Positions 15,101 to 26,600 of a DNA stretch of 64,000 nt are shown here, one piece after another (the first letter of the stretch is position 1; every line of letters begins with the position of its first letter). Source of the stretch: Beta vulgaris subsp. vulgaris. Taxonomy: Eukaryota > Streptophyta > Magnoliopsida > Caryophyllales > Amaranthaceae. The stretch spans positions 44,399,342-44,463,341 of the forward strand of contig NC_079206.1 of NCBI RefSeq assembly GCF_026745355.1, read 5' to 3'. A program made the position numbers and the translations under genes. Under the pieces are notes generated by a model. The model was not told where the DNA came from and made no database searches. It was given only the letters and a program-made list of their open reading frames with translations.

Positions 15101-18100
15101 TGATTCATAGGCTCTACGTACTTCACTTATCTCTATACAAGTAGTAACTAGTAACATAGTGTATCATCTACATGATTTTCACATAATTTTCATGATGCTA
15201 CTTTATGTGAATTAAAAATTAGGTGTTCTACTCAAACTGATGCTATCCTCTTTTTTTTTCTTTTTAAATTTTTGTAGCTTGCTGGAGGCACAGCATCGAT
15301 GCAACAATTGAAAGAACGTCTTGAGAAAGATCTTCTAGAGGTACAAAACTGTAGTCTATATCTTGTATCAATCTTTTTATATCTCTGGGCAGGAGGGGGG
15401 CTGTGAGAAGGGGTCTTATCCTAAGCTTATGGTGATTATGGGACAATGGCTGAATCAAAAAACCCAAACATAATCACAGACCTGCAAGCAACTTTTTACT
15501 GCTGGCTCTAAAAGGAATGTATGAAGCTGGGCACTGTACGGAGGAATAGTACAAAGAATTTCCGTGACCACTGTTCTATATATGAGTGACCGTATATATT
15601 GGCGGCACCCCCCCCCCCCCAACCCCCCCCCCCCAAAAAAAAGGTATTACAACGAGTCCGAATACAGGGAAAGTATCCTCCCTAGGCAATATACTTTTGA
15701 TGCCCAGTGATACTCCTGAGTTTGTGCACTTTGTGTATTGGGAGTTTGAAGATGTACTCTCTTTAAAGAAGAAGGTGCTTTGGAGGTAACATTAAAGCCG
15801 TAGGCTTCCCTGTTTTAAAGTATGAATTATTGATTGTTGATATGGCTACATATTTATGTGACAGGCACGTCGAGGTCAAGGCTGAAAATTTCACACAGCC
15901 GTTGTTCTGAAATTGGACATTGGTGTGGTGATATGACATTTTTGAAACATATTCCTGATTTTAGAAAAGTCTTTTTATGAGTGATTTATGTACTAGTTCA
16001 TTTATACACATAATAGCTTTAGTTTTTGCTATGTGCTATAATCTTGGTTTTAAGCATTTGTGAGCGTGTGTCACGTAAAATCTTGTCTCTCTTAATCACA
16101 TAATTTATCTTTTGGTGTGGTTCATGATAAGTGAAGCGTCTGGAAAACATTGTGTGTTTCGTAAGGATTCCCTACCTATGACAATAGTATGCAAGACAAT
16201 ATGAAGAGTTGAAAGAATAATGCATACTAATAAACTTACTACTGATACAAAAGGCCATAGCAATAAAGGAAAGAAATGTATAGCACCCGATTGTAGATCC
16301 CACAAACTAAACAGGGTGATTTTGGGGAACCTTAAACAAGCAAAAACAGTTAAGGTGGCACGGATTTGACTCTGGGAGATAGACAGTGTTCAATGAAACG
16401 GGCCAAGTAAGATCGGGATTCTTACTGGACCCAAATCTAACAACATTTGGATTATCAAAATTACCCAACCAACCTAGAACTCCATTCAGAAATTCTCAGA
16501 GGTTTTGAAGACTGACTCGTTTAAGGAATATAAGTATTATAAATATAACAAAATTGATGCTCATTGTCTCACTTCATGGATAACCTTGAAAGAATTTACA
16601 AACTCGGCATGAAGGCGGAGAGCATAGGGAGGACAAGGAAAAAAAGATGCTAACATAAGTTCAAACTAAAGGACTCACTAGTCAGGTTGATAATTTTGAT
16701 AGAACATGGGTGGCTTGGCTAAGAAAACGATAGTTGAAGGTTGGCATGGGTGAAATCAACAGGAGAGGCGTAGAGGGGCAGCTAAGATTTCCCGTTCTCT
16801 CCTCTCCCCCAGCAGGAGAGCTAGGTCCTAGCCTTTTGGGAGTCTGCAGATGCATGTAGGTTCTGATATGGTCAACTTCCAACACCTTGATGGTCTTTTG
16901 TTTAAAAATTACTTTTTGCAGATCTTGTCAAAGCCAGTTGGAAATATATTAGGAAGTTTGTTTTCTTTTCTGTTTCTTTTGAAAGTATCACTCCATTCTT
17001 TTTCTGTTCTACCCACTTTCATCCGTTCTTTTACGTTGTACCCACTTTCACTTTATACATGTAAAAATAGATTTATTTCCCTATTTTGCCCTCCCTTAGC
17101 CCACGGTGTGGGATCCATTTAAACCCATCAACTATACCTTAGTCTTTCTATTTCCCCATATGGGTAGTTGCTCCTTCCTTCTCTTCTTTATCTTTGTATC
17201 TACAGTAATTTAATGGACATAGTAAAAAGAAAGAATGTCAGCCTTGAAATTTTCGAGATACTTTTACACCTTGTCAGTACTATATCAAGGTGAAGAAAAC
17301 TTCCAGCTTTGAGCTTTTATATAGTGAACAATTGTTTATTATGCAGGAGTCACCTCAAGCTGCCAGAGTGAAGGTTTTAGCTAGCGGAAATGCTACAGAG
17401 AGAAGATATAGGTCAGTTGATTTCTACTTCAATCTGCTCTTGAGTTTTCTTCCCTCCACTTTGCTGCTCTACGCTCCTCCTGTTTGCTATTATAGTATGC
17501 CTGCCTCTGGGTAGCTCTTATTATGCAGTTCTGCTGAAGTAAAATTGAGTCACTATGCTGTCATTGTGAATTGATATGTAAAAAGTGATGTGACTGATCT
17601 GATATGCAACTAACATTATCATCATACTGTATTGTGTAAGTGGAATTCAATTCTATGTTGGATATCCATCTATGGCTTTTAGCTGTTTTTATAGTTTTTT
17701 TAAATCATTTTTCTACATTATGTATAGATGGAGAGAAGTTGCTGTTCAATTAATGCCAACGGTTTCTCATTCACACTTGTTTTTACCCGAAATCCGTATT
17801 TTTGCTGTTAGCTGGTGGTTTAGTTGCTAGGAATGCATGAGGATTAGGATTCCATTTATAAATACAATTTGTTGAAGCAATTGCATGTTATGGAACTTGA
17901 CTGGATTGCTGTCTATCTCCCTGTATGCTTATTTTAGGATTTGAATTCAAGAATTGGTTCTAGCAATCCCCTTTGTCGCCTTGTCCTTCCTATGTAAACA
18001 TAGAAAGATAGAACCGGGACAAAGGTGTGGATTATTAAAGCATGCTTGACGAATTGATGAATCTTTTTGCAATCGGCTCTGTATTTGATCAATGGCAATG

Positions 18101-18590
18101 TTCTTATTGTCACAAGTCTGCATTCCTGTGATTGGTAAAAAAATATTCTCTGCGCATTTCAGGCGTGCTTCTCTTTCTCTGTCTGCATGCACCCCCTTGT
18201 CATGTGCTCGCTTGTTTCTTTGTCTGTCTATTTACAGGCGTCACCTAGCATGTATCCTGCACCCCCCCCCCTCCCTATATAGTTAAAGAAAATTCTTTTT
18301 TTCTTGGTATGGAAGCCTTTGTTATTTGTACAAGTATTCTGTATATTGACTCGTGGGTAAATTCTCCAGTGTTTGGATCGGAGGAAGCATACTGGCATCT
18401 CTTGGTTCTTTTCAGCAGATGTGGTTCTCCAAGTCTGAGTAAGACTCTTTTTTTGTTCCTCTTTCCCTGCTGCAGATATTTGGTTTCCTTACTATATGTT
18501 GTATGCAAAACACCCCATTGTCTTATGCTTGTATTCGGCTGCAGATATGAAGAGCATGGAGCTTCTTATATTCAGAGAAAATGTCCTTGA
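1..18590 (+). CDS. ARP4: Actin-related protein 4 (3' part, 16 exons)
   Basis: ARP4 is a nuclear actin-fold protein shared by the SWR1, INO80 and NuA4 chromatin complexes. The family assignment comes from recalled similarity to plant ARP4. Exons read by eye with GT-AG borders and continuous phase: 1-66, 1667-1727, 1833-1882, 2042-2096, 2705-2782, 2861-2914, 5213-5266, 5344-5404, 7914-7965, 10998-11064, 13235-13297, 14081-14143, 15278-15340, 17347-17411, 18370-18438, 18545-18590. They give 321 residues plus a stop; Arabidopsis ARP4 has about 441, so roughly 120 N-terminal residues lie left of the window. Diagnostic stretches are [15 protein letters not shown] (exon 2), the nucleotide-binding loop DSGGGSTT (exons 3-4), [12 protein letters not shown] (exon 6), [19 protein letters not shown] (exon 13), [19 protein letters not shown] (exon 15) and the C-terminus IQRKCP. 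No frameshift or stop is seen. Introns reach 3.0 kb and are full of transposon debris. Confidence 0.96.
545..880. repeat. ~110-bp tandem repeat, three copies, ARP4 intron
   Basis: Three imperfect copies of a C/A-rich unit follow each other. Each carries a recognisable 'attgagcc..aacccc' block (near 586, 703 and 812) followed by 'cataagaaccccataattga'. Spacing is about 117 then 109 bp. It lies in the large intron after the first exon in the window. No coding content is seen. The rest of this intron (67-544 and 881-1666) is AT-rich with nothing else I can name. Confidence 0.7.
3551..3760 (-). other. Open frame of 69 codons in ARP4 intron, unknown
   Basis: On the minus strand an open frame without ATG runs from just after a TAG at 3761-3763, which could also act as a splice acceptor, to a TGA at 3551-3553. 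The product would be very basic: a central [15 protein letters not shown] stretch followed by a Lys/Arg/Pro-rich tail containing [20 protein letters not shown]. Base composition here is much richer in G+C than the surrounding intron, and the stretch looks inserted. I do not recognise the protein. It may be a captured gene fragment, an organelle-derived piece or chance; coding status is unproven. Confidence 0.25.
5780..6900 (-). mobile_element. Antisense LINE relic in ARP4 intron 8
   Basis: A T-run at about 5782 may be the poly(A) tail of an antisense element. It is followed by 'caccaagggggtgtcaccc'-type sequence that I associate with plant LINE 3' ends. At 6290-6800 the minus strand reads in broken frames like the zinc-binding C-terminal region of plant LINE reverse transcriptases, including [19 protein letters not shown]. 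Stops and frame changes make it non-coding. A 330-bp sequence at 5930-6262, repeated at 6915-7246, interrupts and flanks it. The boundaries are approximate. Confidence 0.55.
5930..6262. repeat. Direct repeat copy A (ARP4 intron)
   Basis: This ~330-bp segment recurs at 6915-7246 in the same orientation with scattered substitutions and small indels. Shared blocks include 'gaagtattcatatta', 'ggtataaacactttacattt' and 'gcatataataatatgctcac'. The two copies sit about 650 bp apart with LINE-like sequence between them. They could be degenerate LTRs, a local duplication, or two copies of one repeat; no coding content is evident. Confidence 0.85.
6915..7246. repeat. Direct repeat copy B (ARP4 intron)
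   Basis: Second copy of the 5930-6262 segment, same orientation. Homology starts at 'atgttatttgtact' and fades after 'aagttattctcaagtagtaa'. Small differences between the copies, such as the 'acttatttcataaattag' stretch, suggest an old duplication. Just downstream, 7399-7465 holds a weak inverted repeat ('ttaagataatg...' against '...cattatcttaa'). Confidence 0.85.
8417..9357. mobile_element. Non-autonomous hAT element (MITE-like), 941 bp
   Basis: The element has perfect 18-bp terminal inverted repeats, CAGGGTTACCTAATTCGC at 8417-8434 and its complement at 9340-9357. It is flanked by an exact 8-bp duplication, agcagggt, at 8409-8416 and 9358-9365. An 8-bp duplication and CAGGG-type ends are hallmarks of the hAT superfamily. 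Subterminal regions repeat GCGATTCG/GCGATCC-like words, as expected for transposase binding sites. Inside are a GGGGAA tandem run (about 8947-8979) and an AT dinucleotide run (about 9172-9194). No transposase frame is present, so it must have moved in trans. It lies in the ARP4 intron between exons at 7965 and 10998. Confidence 0.93.
10024..10217. mobile_element. Stowaway-like MITE (degenerate)
   Basis: The ends read CCTCCATTCTTTACTAATC-type at the left and the complement of TTCCTCCATTTATTAATC at the right, flanked by TA dinucleotides at 10022-10023 and 10218-10219. Size (~194 bp), TA target and the CTCC-type terminus fit Tc1/mariner-derived Stowaway MITEs. The inverted repeats carry several mismatches, so it is an old copy. 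Confidence 0.6.
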
Positions 18591-20030
18591 GAGCTGCCAT
18601 CTTGCTTTTCATATACTCTGTGTAAAATGCAGGGCGGATCTTTTCCAAGGTCTTGCTACGGTAATCGAATTTCATTAGATGGATGTTCTAGTTTAGCTTA
18701 TTTTTTAGAGAACATTTAGGTTACATATAAGATTACAGAAACTTGATACACATGTTCAGGAGGTCAGAACCCTGTTATGCTGTAAACATTATTTTGAAAC
18801 GACTATTTTCTTTGGATCCTCGTCCTGCAATGTCTATTAAATTTATTGAGAGGAACTTGGACAGTATATTTTAAACTTTCTTGCTTGCTCTTGCTTTTGC
18901 TTATTGAAGCTCGGCCTCCACCTTCATGGTCCATTTGTATGGTCAGACACTTGCCATCATAGTAATTTACTTAGATGAACACTGTATGTGCTCCTTAATT
19001 CCCAGTCTAGCTACGAGAAATGATAAATTTCTTTTTGCTAGATGTTTACAAACATTTAATAGGGGTAAAATTGTCAATGTATATGAAAAAAAGTTATAGT
19101 CAAACAAAAAAGTCATCTCGAAAATTGGACACTGTCAGTTAAACAAAAAAGTGACATCGAAAATTTCGATGCTAATATATAGTGTTCATGCTACTACAAT
19201 TAGTCTTCGTATAACTATAACTAGTGTTTATGCAACTAAAAATAGTGTTTGTGTATAAACAGATAGTGTTCGCATTTTTTTTTTCCATCTAAATAAGAGA
19301 TAGAGAAGAGTAAAATAAAAATATGATGAAATTATATCAAAATGGATGTCTATTTGTAGAGAAAAAATATATGAATATTGGTATATTTTTTATTTTTTTT
19401 AAAAATATATTTTTTGAGATATACAAGTTTAAAAATTGCAAAAAGTAATTTGTTTTGGACAAACAATATCGTAACATGTATGCTACTTATATGCTGTCAC
19501 ATAAATGTTAGATGTTTGGCAAATATCTACCAAAAAGAGGTTTATTATCCCTCGTCTAACTTCTAGAGTAGTGGATCAATCTAACTTGACTTGAGCTGAT
19601 CGTGTAATATGATGAGTTCACGATAAGATTCCGTCTCTGTAGTAATGAGTGAGACTTTCTTTGCAAATTATGTGACTTCATCACCATTATTGTCATTCAG
19701 TACCTCTTTTGGGCTTTTTTAAGGCCTTCTAATCATGTATGCCTTGTAAATGAAACTGAGTTTGCTTCATCTGTATTGGAGGGTATTTTAAGTAACAACA
19801 GTTTTAGCATAAGATCCGAATAATACAAGCCGAATGTCGCTCCAGTGCCGGCGATGTGAATGCAATGGATGCCAATTACCATGCTTCATAGAGTGAAACT
19901 AGCTTACTGCAAGTTTTCAAACATGATCGCAAAGGCTTTTTGAATTGAAATCAAATTTTTGTTGGGTTTGATTTCTTTCCATGTTCTAAAGTGCTATTAG
20001 TTGATTTGTTTAAGGTAAAATTGTAAAAAT
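18591..20030. other. Intergenic, downstream of ARP4
   Basis: It begins with the probable ARP4 3' UTR; I could not place a poly(A) site. The rest is AT-rich. Near 19,160-19,275 a loose ~30-bp word ('tagtgtt..atg.aact') recurs three or four times. No gene is supported. Confidence 0.5.
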
Positions 20031-21075
20031 TATCCCATTTATTGATCATCTTTTCAAAACAATCTCATCTTTAAGTTATTTCAGGGTAAGCCATTATTAC
20101 TCAACTTTCCGAAACAATTCAATTTTGACTTTGACCTACTAAACCGATCAAAAATGCCACGTGCCATAATATAATTGGGCCAAAAAAAATCTTGTGCCCA
20201 AAAAATTGATACATTGGTGTTCATTTCAACTAACTTTTTAAAATTCGGGTTTTTGAAAGGGTGTTTGTTAGTATCTGTTTTCCCAAAAAAAAAGTTGTTT
20301 CGAAGGTCACAAGTGTCATTTAATATTGTCTCTGAACATGTGTCGAACAAATTGATGTATTAGTACGTATTTCGATTAGCTTCTCGAAATTCGTGTCCCT
20401 AAGGGTGCTTAGAGTTCGTTTTACAGAAAAAAGTCAATTAATAAATAATAGCTCACTTTAAGATCGCCTCAAACATGTGGTCAAATATTGACGTATTGGT
20501 ACTTATTTCGAGCAGCTTTTGGAAATCTACGCCCATAAAGAGTTCCTTACGGGTGCTCGGCAGCTGTCGTTTTCACAAAAAAAAAGTCATGAAGAAAGGT
20601 CAAAACGTTATTTAAGATCACCTCGTAATATGTGCCTCAAATGTGAAAGGTAGGACCCATAAACGGAATAAATATTTTATTTAATTTTAGTAATGGAATA
20701 AAAACACCATGAGTCTCATAAAAGACCGTCTTACTATGATTTATGATAAGATATGGATAACTTGTTTTCCTAAATGTGTTGTTGTACAAGTGACCCCTTT
20801 AAGACAGGGGGTGACTCATTATCTAAAAGTGGTCCCTTTAATTCATTGAATGACCATTTTAACTTACAAAATGACCCCTTTAAGGAACAAAGTAAGGTTG
20901 ACTTTCATTAATTTTATGATAAGGCGATCTTATACAAGACCTATAGATGAAAATTAATTATATTTTCAAATAAAAAAAGTAACCTATTTAAGAAGTTAGG
21001 TTATCTGAGATTGTTTTGAAAAGGATAGAGTAATAGTTGAAATTACTCTAAGGTTAATGAAAGTTAGAATTATTT
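20030..21075. repeat. Inverted-repeat element with ~140-bp tandem units
   Basis: The stretch 'ttttcaaaacaatctca' near 20,052 recurs inverted near 21,012 ('tgagattgttttgaaaa'), suggesting an element of about 1 kb with degraded termini. Inside, from about 20,210 to 20,640, three ~140-bp units repeat ('gaaattcgtg..' near 20,240, 20,385 and 20,521; each followed by a T/A run and 'tttaagatc..cctc'). The same unit family occurs at 43,200-43,735. No coding sequence is seen. Confidence 0.6.
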
Positions 21076-21300
21076 TAAAAAAATGGTCCATAATTAGGAT
21101 CATTCCTCTTAATTTTTCCTTTGTTTAATTCTAATTAATTAAGTTTGATTTCATTACAACCATTCAGAATTCGTGCAAATGCATAAGTTACAACATGATA
21201 TAGGAGTAAGGTTGACTCCAAGATTCAACTCAACAATATTATCCCTAGGTCCTAATTCTAATTTTTTTGATAAAAATTAGAATAAATTTATTTTATCGTT

Positions 21301-21314
21301 AATATGTCATATAT
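21301..21314. repeat. Target-site duplication of LINE copy 1, left
   Basis: aatatgtcatatat here matches 27,838-27,851 exactly. An AT dinucleotide stretch follows, so the exact right border of this copy is uncertain by a few bases. Confidence 0.85.
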
Positions 21315-21719
21315 ATATATATAAGGTATCAAAAAACTTTCTCTCACTAAACTTGAGAGCATATCTCACTAAACCTGTGAGTTTCATCCAGCTGGCTCGC
21401 ATTCCTTTCGAGCAGGGATCCAAGGGAATTCTACGCCGCCTTTCTCTGCTACCTGATTCGGCGCTCAACACCTGGCGGCCTGCATGACAAAGTTTTGGTT
21501 TCGTGGCGTTTCACGGTAAATTCAACCCAACTCCTTTCTTAGTTATAGAATCTAACAGTCATTTTGCTTATTTATTACTCCCTCACCCAGATCCCAAATT
21601 TCACAGTTCCAAAATTCTACTGTAGTTAATTTCTTGCAAACCTATATATATCTGAAAATGAGTTTGGTACGCAAACCACCCAACCTGAAAATCTCCCTAT
21701 TCGTTCCATCCACAAACGC

Positions 21720-23660
21720 ATGGGCGTTTTCGTTCAAAATCCACCGTCCCAGCCACCGCGGTTACCTAATATTGAGTGGAGTCACTCAGTTGTCGGGCGT
21801 TTCTTCGATTTCGCTCCTCCTAATACGAGCTTTATCACTAATATTGTTAATAACCACTGGGTAACTCGAGGCTCTATTAGGGTTCTTCGCACAGGTGACT
21901 ATTTTATTTTTGAGTGCCAAGATCCACGTGACCGCGATGCGCTACTCGATCGCCATACCTCTGTTATTGACGGTAAGATCATCACTTTTCGTTCTAGTTC
22001 GGCTAAGCAGGTGCCTTCTAGCATCAACTTTAATTTAGCCACTATTTGGGTTCGAGTTCATAATCTGCCATGGCGGTTTCTTGACCACGATTGGACTGTG
22101 CGTATTTTGTCCCATGTGGGTTTGGTCGAGTTTGTGGAGGATGCGGGGCCTGGGTTACCTAGGGAAGCATTTCTCCGTGCTAAACTCGTAGTTGATCTTA
22201 CACGTCCACTTATTCCGGGTTGCTTTTTGCCCTTAGACAATGGTGAAGTGGTGTGGGTGTATTTTAGGTACGAAGGGGATTTTAAATTTTGCAAGCAATG
22301 TGGGTGTGTAGGGCATCACACTGGTCGATGTCCCATGTCCGCATATGATGCTCATCACCTCATCCATCGAAGGTTCTCGGAATTTGAGCATGACGGGTTG
22401 ACTTTAATGTTTGGGCCTATTGAGACTCCTCTTTACACAAATATTCTAAGAGGTTTACCCGATCGATTTGTTTATCGCAATGCTCGGGTAAATTTGACAA
22501 GGTTTGTTCCGGAAAATGATCCATATGTTTTTGGTGAAAGGCACATTGAGGTGCATATGGTAGATTCTAGTTCGAATGAGGAACCAGGCAACTTTGCTTC
22601 GCCATGTTTACATGAACCTTCGGCTGAACCACCTAACCTTCCTTCGCAACCAAACAACCCTTCACCCCATGAATCGGATGCTCATACAAACCCTCCAATG
22701 ACCTACTCTAGGGGATCGACAGATAGTGTCAACAAGGAAACATATCCACAAGAAGTGGTTGCCTCTCCGGGGTGCCGGTTTGGCGCGGATGATGTCACAT
22801 GTGGGAAGGTTCGTAGTCCTGAATTTCGACCAAGGGTGGAACGTTGCACTACACCGGTGGCGGGTGTGTCCCAGCCGATTTCTCATGCAGGGGCAGTTGG
22901 CCAGTCTCAGGGCCCACGCCCTCTTTTTCGTCACTTGGGCATTACCACAAGACCACCGAGAACCTTTCAAGCAGCGTTTGGTATGGAGGTGCCTGGTTCA
23001 GATGCGAGTATGCATGGCGCGATGGATGGGGGAGCCCTTGAGCCTACTCTTCATTGCCCTACTGTTGCTCGGAATTCTCTACATGCTACTGGGACTCTCG
23101 AGGCTTTGGTAGCACAAGGGTGGACTTGGAATCCTCCACCGGAACCACATGAACCTGGGCCAAGTACCTGGCTCAATCTTCGGCCACCGAGTTCGTTCGG
23201 CCAGGAAGGTGAGCTATGTGGGCGGAAACGCCATATTCGTAGTTACTCCATTGATGGGGTTGATGAACTGGTCGGGGAGTCTAGCTCAGCAAGCAAAAGT
23301 AGCAAACGACAACGGCTTGAACAGTGGGAAACTAAAGGCGGCTTTAATCTTGCTTCTCCACTTGCGCCAACTGGGTTTCGGACTAAGGCATTGACTGATG
23401 TTTCCATGGCACGCTCAATGGGGGTTGAACCTGGAGAGGAAGTTACTTCACAAGTCTCCAAGAAGCGAAGCGCAGTGATTTCACCACCACTTCCAGCGGG
23501 GAAATGGATTTTTGAACGCATTAAAGGTAATGGTGAAGCTCCCAGCCAACATCACACTGAAGCTGATAAGATGGATCTACGTTTTTCATTGATGGTGAAA
23601 GTATCAGACAAGTCTCCTAGGGTAGTGACTGACCCAGACCAGTCACCACCTCATCCATGA
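21720..23660 (+). CDS. LINE copy 1 ORF1 (DUF4283/zinc-knuckle protein)
   Basis: The 646-residue ORF1 protein is the RNA-binding, particle-forming partner of the L1 polymerase. Residues ~15-185 resemble the RRM-like DUF4283 domain of plant LINE ORF1 proteins. A CX2CX4HX4C zinc knuckle follows directly, with ligands Cys191, Cys194, His199 and Cys204. The C-terminal two thirds is Pro/Ser-rich and low in structure, ending DPDQSPPHP. The frame is fully open, unlike the ORF2 next to it. The stop overlaps the ORF2 start as ATGA (23,657-23,660). The counterpart in copy 2 starts at 28,252 and shares HRMG near its N-terminus, matching this ATG context. Expression is not shown. Confidence 0.88.
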   Translation: MGVFVQNPPSQPPRLPNIEWSHSVVGRFFDFAPPNTSFITNIVNNHWVTRGSIRVLRTGDYFIFECQDPRDRDALLDRHTSVIDGKIITFRSSSAKQVPSSINFNLATIWVRVHNLPWRFLDHDWTVRILSHVGLVEFVEDAGPGLPREAFLRAKLVVDLTRPLIPGCFLPLDNGEVVWVYFRYEGDFKFCKQCGCVGHHTGRCPMSAYDAHHLIHRRFSEFEHDGLTLMFGPIETPLYTNILRGLPDRFVYRNARVNLTRFVPENDPYVFGERHIEVHMVDSSSNEEPGNFASPCLHEPSAEPPNLPSQPNNPSPHESDAHTNPPMTYSRGSTDSVNKETYPQEVVASPGCRFGADDVTCGKVRSPEFRPRVERCTTPVAGVSQPISHAGAVGQSQGPRPLFRHLGITTRPPRTFQAAFGMEVPGSDASMHGAMDGGALEPTLHCPTVARNSLHATGTLEALVAQGWTWNPPPEPHEPGPSTWLNLRPPSSFGQEGELCGRKRHIRSYSIDGVDELVGESSSASKSSKRQRLEQWETKGGFNLASPLAPTGFRTKALTDVSMARSMGVEPGEEVTSQVSKKRSAVISPPLPAGKWIFERIKGNGEAPSQHHTEADKMDLRFSLMVKVSDKSPRVVTDPDQSPPHP

Positions 23661-26600
23661 ATATCATATCGCTCAATTATCGGGGTTTAAATTCCAGGGA
23701 TGCTCCGATAATTCCGTATATACTCTGGTTAACATCTACAGTACGTCCAATGTTTTTGTTCTTGCAGGAAACGAAATCTACGGTTACTCATGTACAGGGT
23801 TTGCTTCGTAGTACTAGACCACGTAGTGTGGTAGGCGTTGATGCTGTAGGTACTAGTGGAGGAGTGGTTTTTTTTGTTGGGCTCCTTATGATGTGACTGT
23901 CCTTAGTCCATGTGTAACTATGTTTTTTGTAAAATCTCCGGTAATAATGGAATGATATGGTACGTTTTGTTCTTGTTTGGGGAATCGAGTCACCAATTAC
24001 GCCCGCCCAACGATGTGGGCTCACCTTCTCCACTTATTATCTCCTTATCTAGATTTCCTAATCATTGGTGATATCAACCAATTAGATCATTACGAGGACA
24101 AATTAGGTGGTGATGCTAGTATTCGGGGATGGGAGGAATTTACTAATTGGAAACATGACTTACAATTACAAGATATTCCTTTTGTGGGGCCTCGGTTTAC
24201 TTGGACGAACAATCGAGAAGGATCAGACTTGATTATAGAGCGTCTTGATCGTACATATGCGTCACCAGCATGGTTGGACACATATGCACTTAGCTACGTC
24301 AAACACTTTCCGATCCTACATTCTGATCATTCAGCGATTTTTTACCAGACAGAACCGCCACAAACTCCTCGGTGGCGGCCCTACCAGTTCGAAAATTGGT
24401 GCCTCACACATTCCGAAATTCCACGTATAATTGCGTCTGTTTGGCAAAACCCGCCGATTGCAGGCTCTCCTATGTACTGTTTTACCAAACATCTTTCCTT
24501 ATTCCGACAAGAAATTAAACGTTGGTGTTTGGATCATAAGGTAGTCTGGGGTATTGATTGGAAGGACATTTCTGTGCAATTAACCAGTTCTGCCGTTACT
24601 ATTGACAATCTTCAGCAAGGAAATGCTTTCATGACCCAACGACAACCGTTACAGAACAAGGCTACTTTGGCCCACTCTTATTGGTCGCAACGCTCTAAGG
24701 ATAAGTTTATTCAGCACAGCGAACTCTCTACCAAGTTCTTTTTTAACAGGATGAAGCAGAAAAAACGTTCTGCATACATTTATCTCCTGAAAAATGCGGA
24801 GGGTGAATGGACAGACGACGTTAATGCTATTTCTGAATACTCTAAACCATTTCAAAACTGCCTACACGCCTTCCACTCCTACGGTTCCTGATCCGGCGTC
24901 TGAGGAAAATATTGGGTTATTGCTTCGGGAACTAAATCTTCCACAACTATCTGCTATCCAGCAACAACTTCTTCCTTTTTCAGAGTCAGAAGTTCATGAT
25001 GTAATGTTTCAGATTGGGAACGTAAAGTCTCCGGGGTTAGACGGTTCTACGGCGGAATTTTTAAAAACTCACCGGGACCTGTTAGGGGTACAGGTGTTCC
25101 AAGCGCTTAGTCGCTTTCTTACCACAGGATTCATTCTGCGCTAATGGAACCATTCGCTTATTGTCTTATTACCTAAAGGTCCTAATCCTGAAGAGGTTAC
25201 GCAATTTCGGCCGATTAGCTTATGCAATTCAATTTACAAATGTGCGTCAAAATGTTTAGTAAACCGGTTGCGGCCACTGCTACAGGATCTGATCAGCGAA
25301 TATCAAAGTGCCTTTATTCCGGGACGTCATATGGAAGACAACATTTTGATTAGTCATGAGCTCACTCACATTATCAATAAACATCGGCGCGGCATTGTTC
25401 ATCTTGCTGCCCTCAAACTTGACATGAATAAGGCCTATGATCGTGTTAACTGGGTGTTTCTCTAAAACATTCTCAGAGCGTATGGGTTTCCTGAACATTG
25501 GATACGGTTGATTCATCAATGTATCTCTACTGTCACATATCGGATTCTGGTAAATGGACAGGTTTCGGAGGCTTTCACTTCCCAATGTGGTCTCTGGCAG
25601 GGAGACCCCATTTCCCCGTATTTGTTTATGTTTTGTATGGATATCTTGTCTCGTATGCTAACACTGGCTACGGATATTCGGCACTTTGACGGGATTAAAG
25701 CACACATGTATGCACCTCCTATATCCCATCTTTTTTTTTGCTGATGATGCTGTTCTTTTCTTCAAGGCTTCTGCTACTTCCTGTACGAAAGTTTTAACAC
25801 TTCTGGAACACTTCTGCATGGTTTCGGGTCAAATGATAAGTCGAACCAAGTCCTACGTTAAATTTAGCCCTAATATTCCTGACGGTCTAATTAATGAGTA
25901 TAAAAGCATTCTCAAGTTAGAGGCTAAAAGTTCTATGGGCACATATCTCGGCACACCAGTGGACATTCAGGGAAAAAAGACTCAGCATTTCACTTATTTA
26001 TTGGATAAAATCTCACAACGTATTACCGCATGGAGTCACTCCCCCATATCTCAAGCTGGCAAGCTGATCCTTATCAACTCCATTCTCATTGCTTCAATTG
26101 CTCACATACTCTCTGTGTTTTTGCTTCCTACAACCATTGCTAACAAGGTGGATGCCATGGTTGCTAGATTTTTCTGGACTAAACCCTCAGGTACGGGAAT
26201 TGCATGGCGACGGAAGGACATTTTGACTATGCCCAAAGGTGCTGGGGGACTCGGATTACGTAGTGTGACGTTTCATAATCGTGCATTACTGATAAAAAAA
26301 GTATGGCGTATTCATCGGAATTCGAAACTACTCATCAGCCAGGTCTTCGCTTCCACTCCGCTACATACTCAGCCGACTTTCTCTAAGTTACATCCTTTAC
26401 GAGGCCAGAGCTCTTGGGGAGCGCGGGGTTTAAGTCAAGCTGAAAAGATCCTTCTTGATAATTATGCTTGGAAAATTGGGCTCAACTCAACTCTACGGGC
26501 GGGTCAAAATAGATGGGTTAATGGCCAAATACCGATATTCCGCGATCAGATTACACTACGTACTGCGACTACTGTAACTGTCGGTTCACTCATCTTACCG

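Noticed and set aside
22662..23521. Several open frames opposite to LINE copy 1 ORF1
   Set aside because: They are shadows of a long real coding frame with high G+C.
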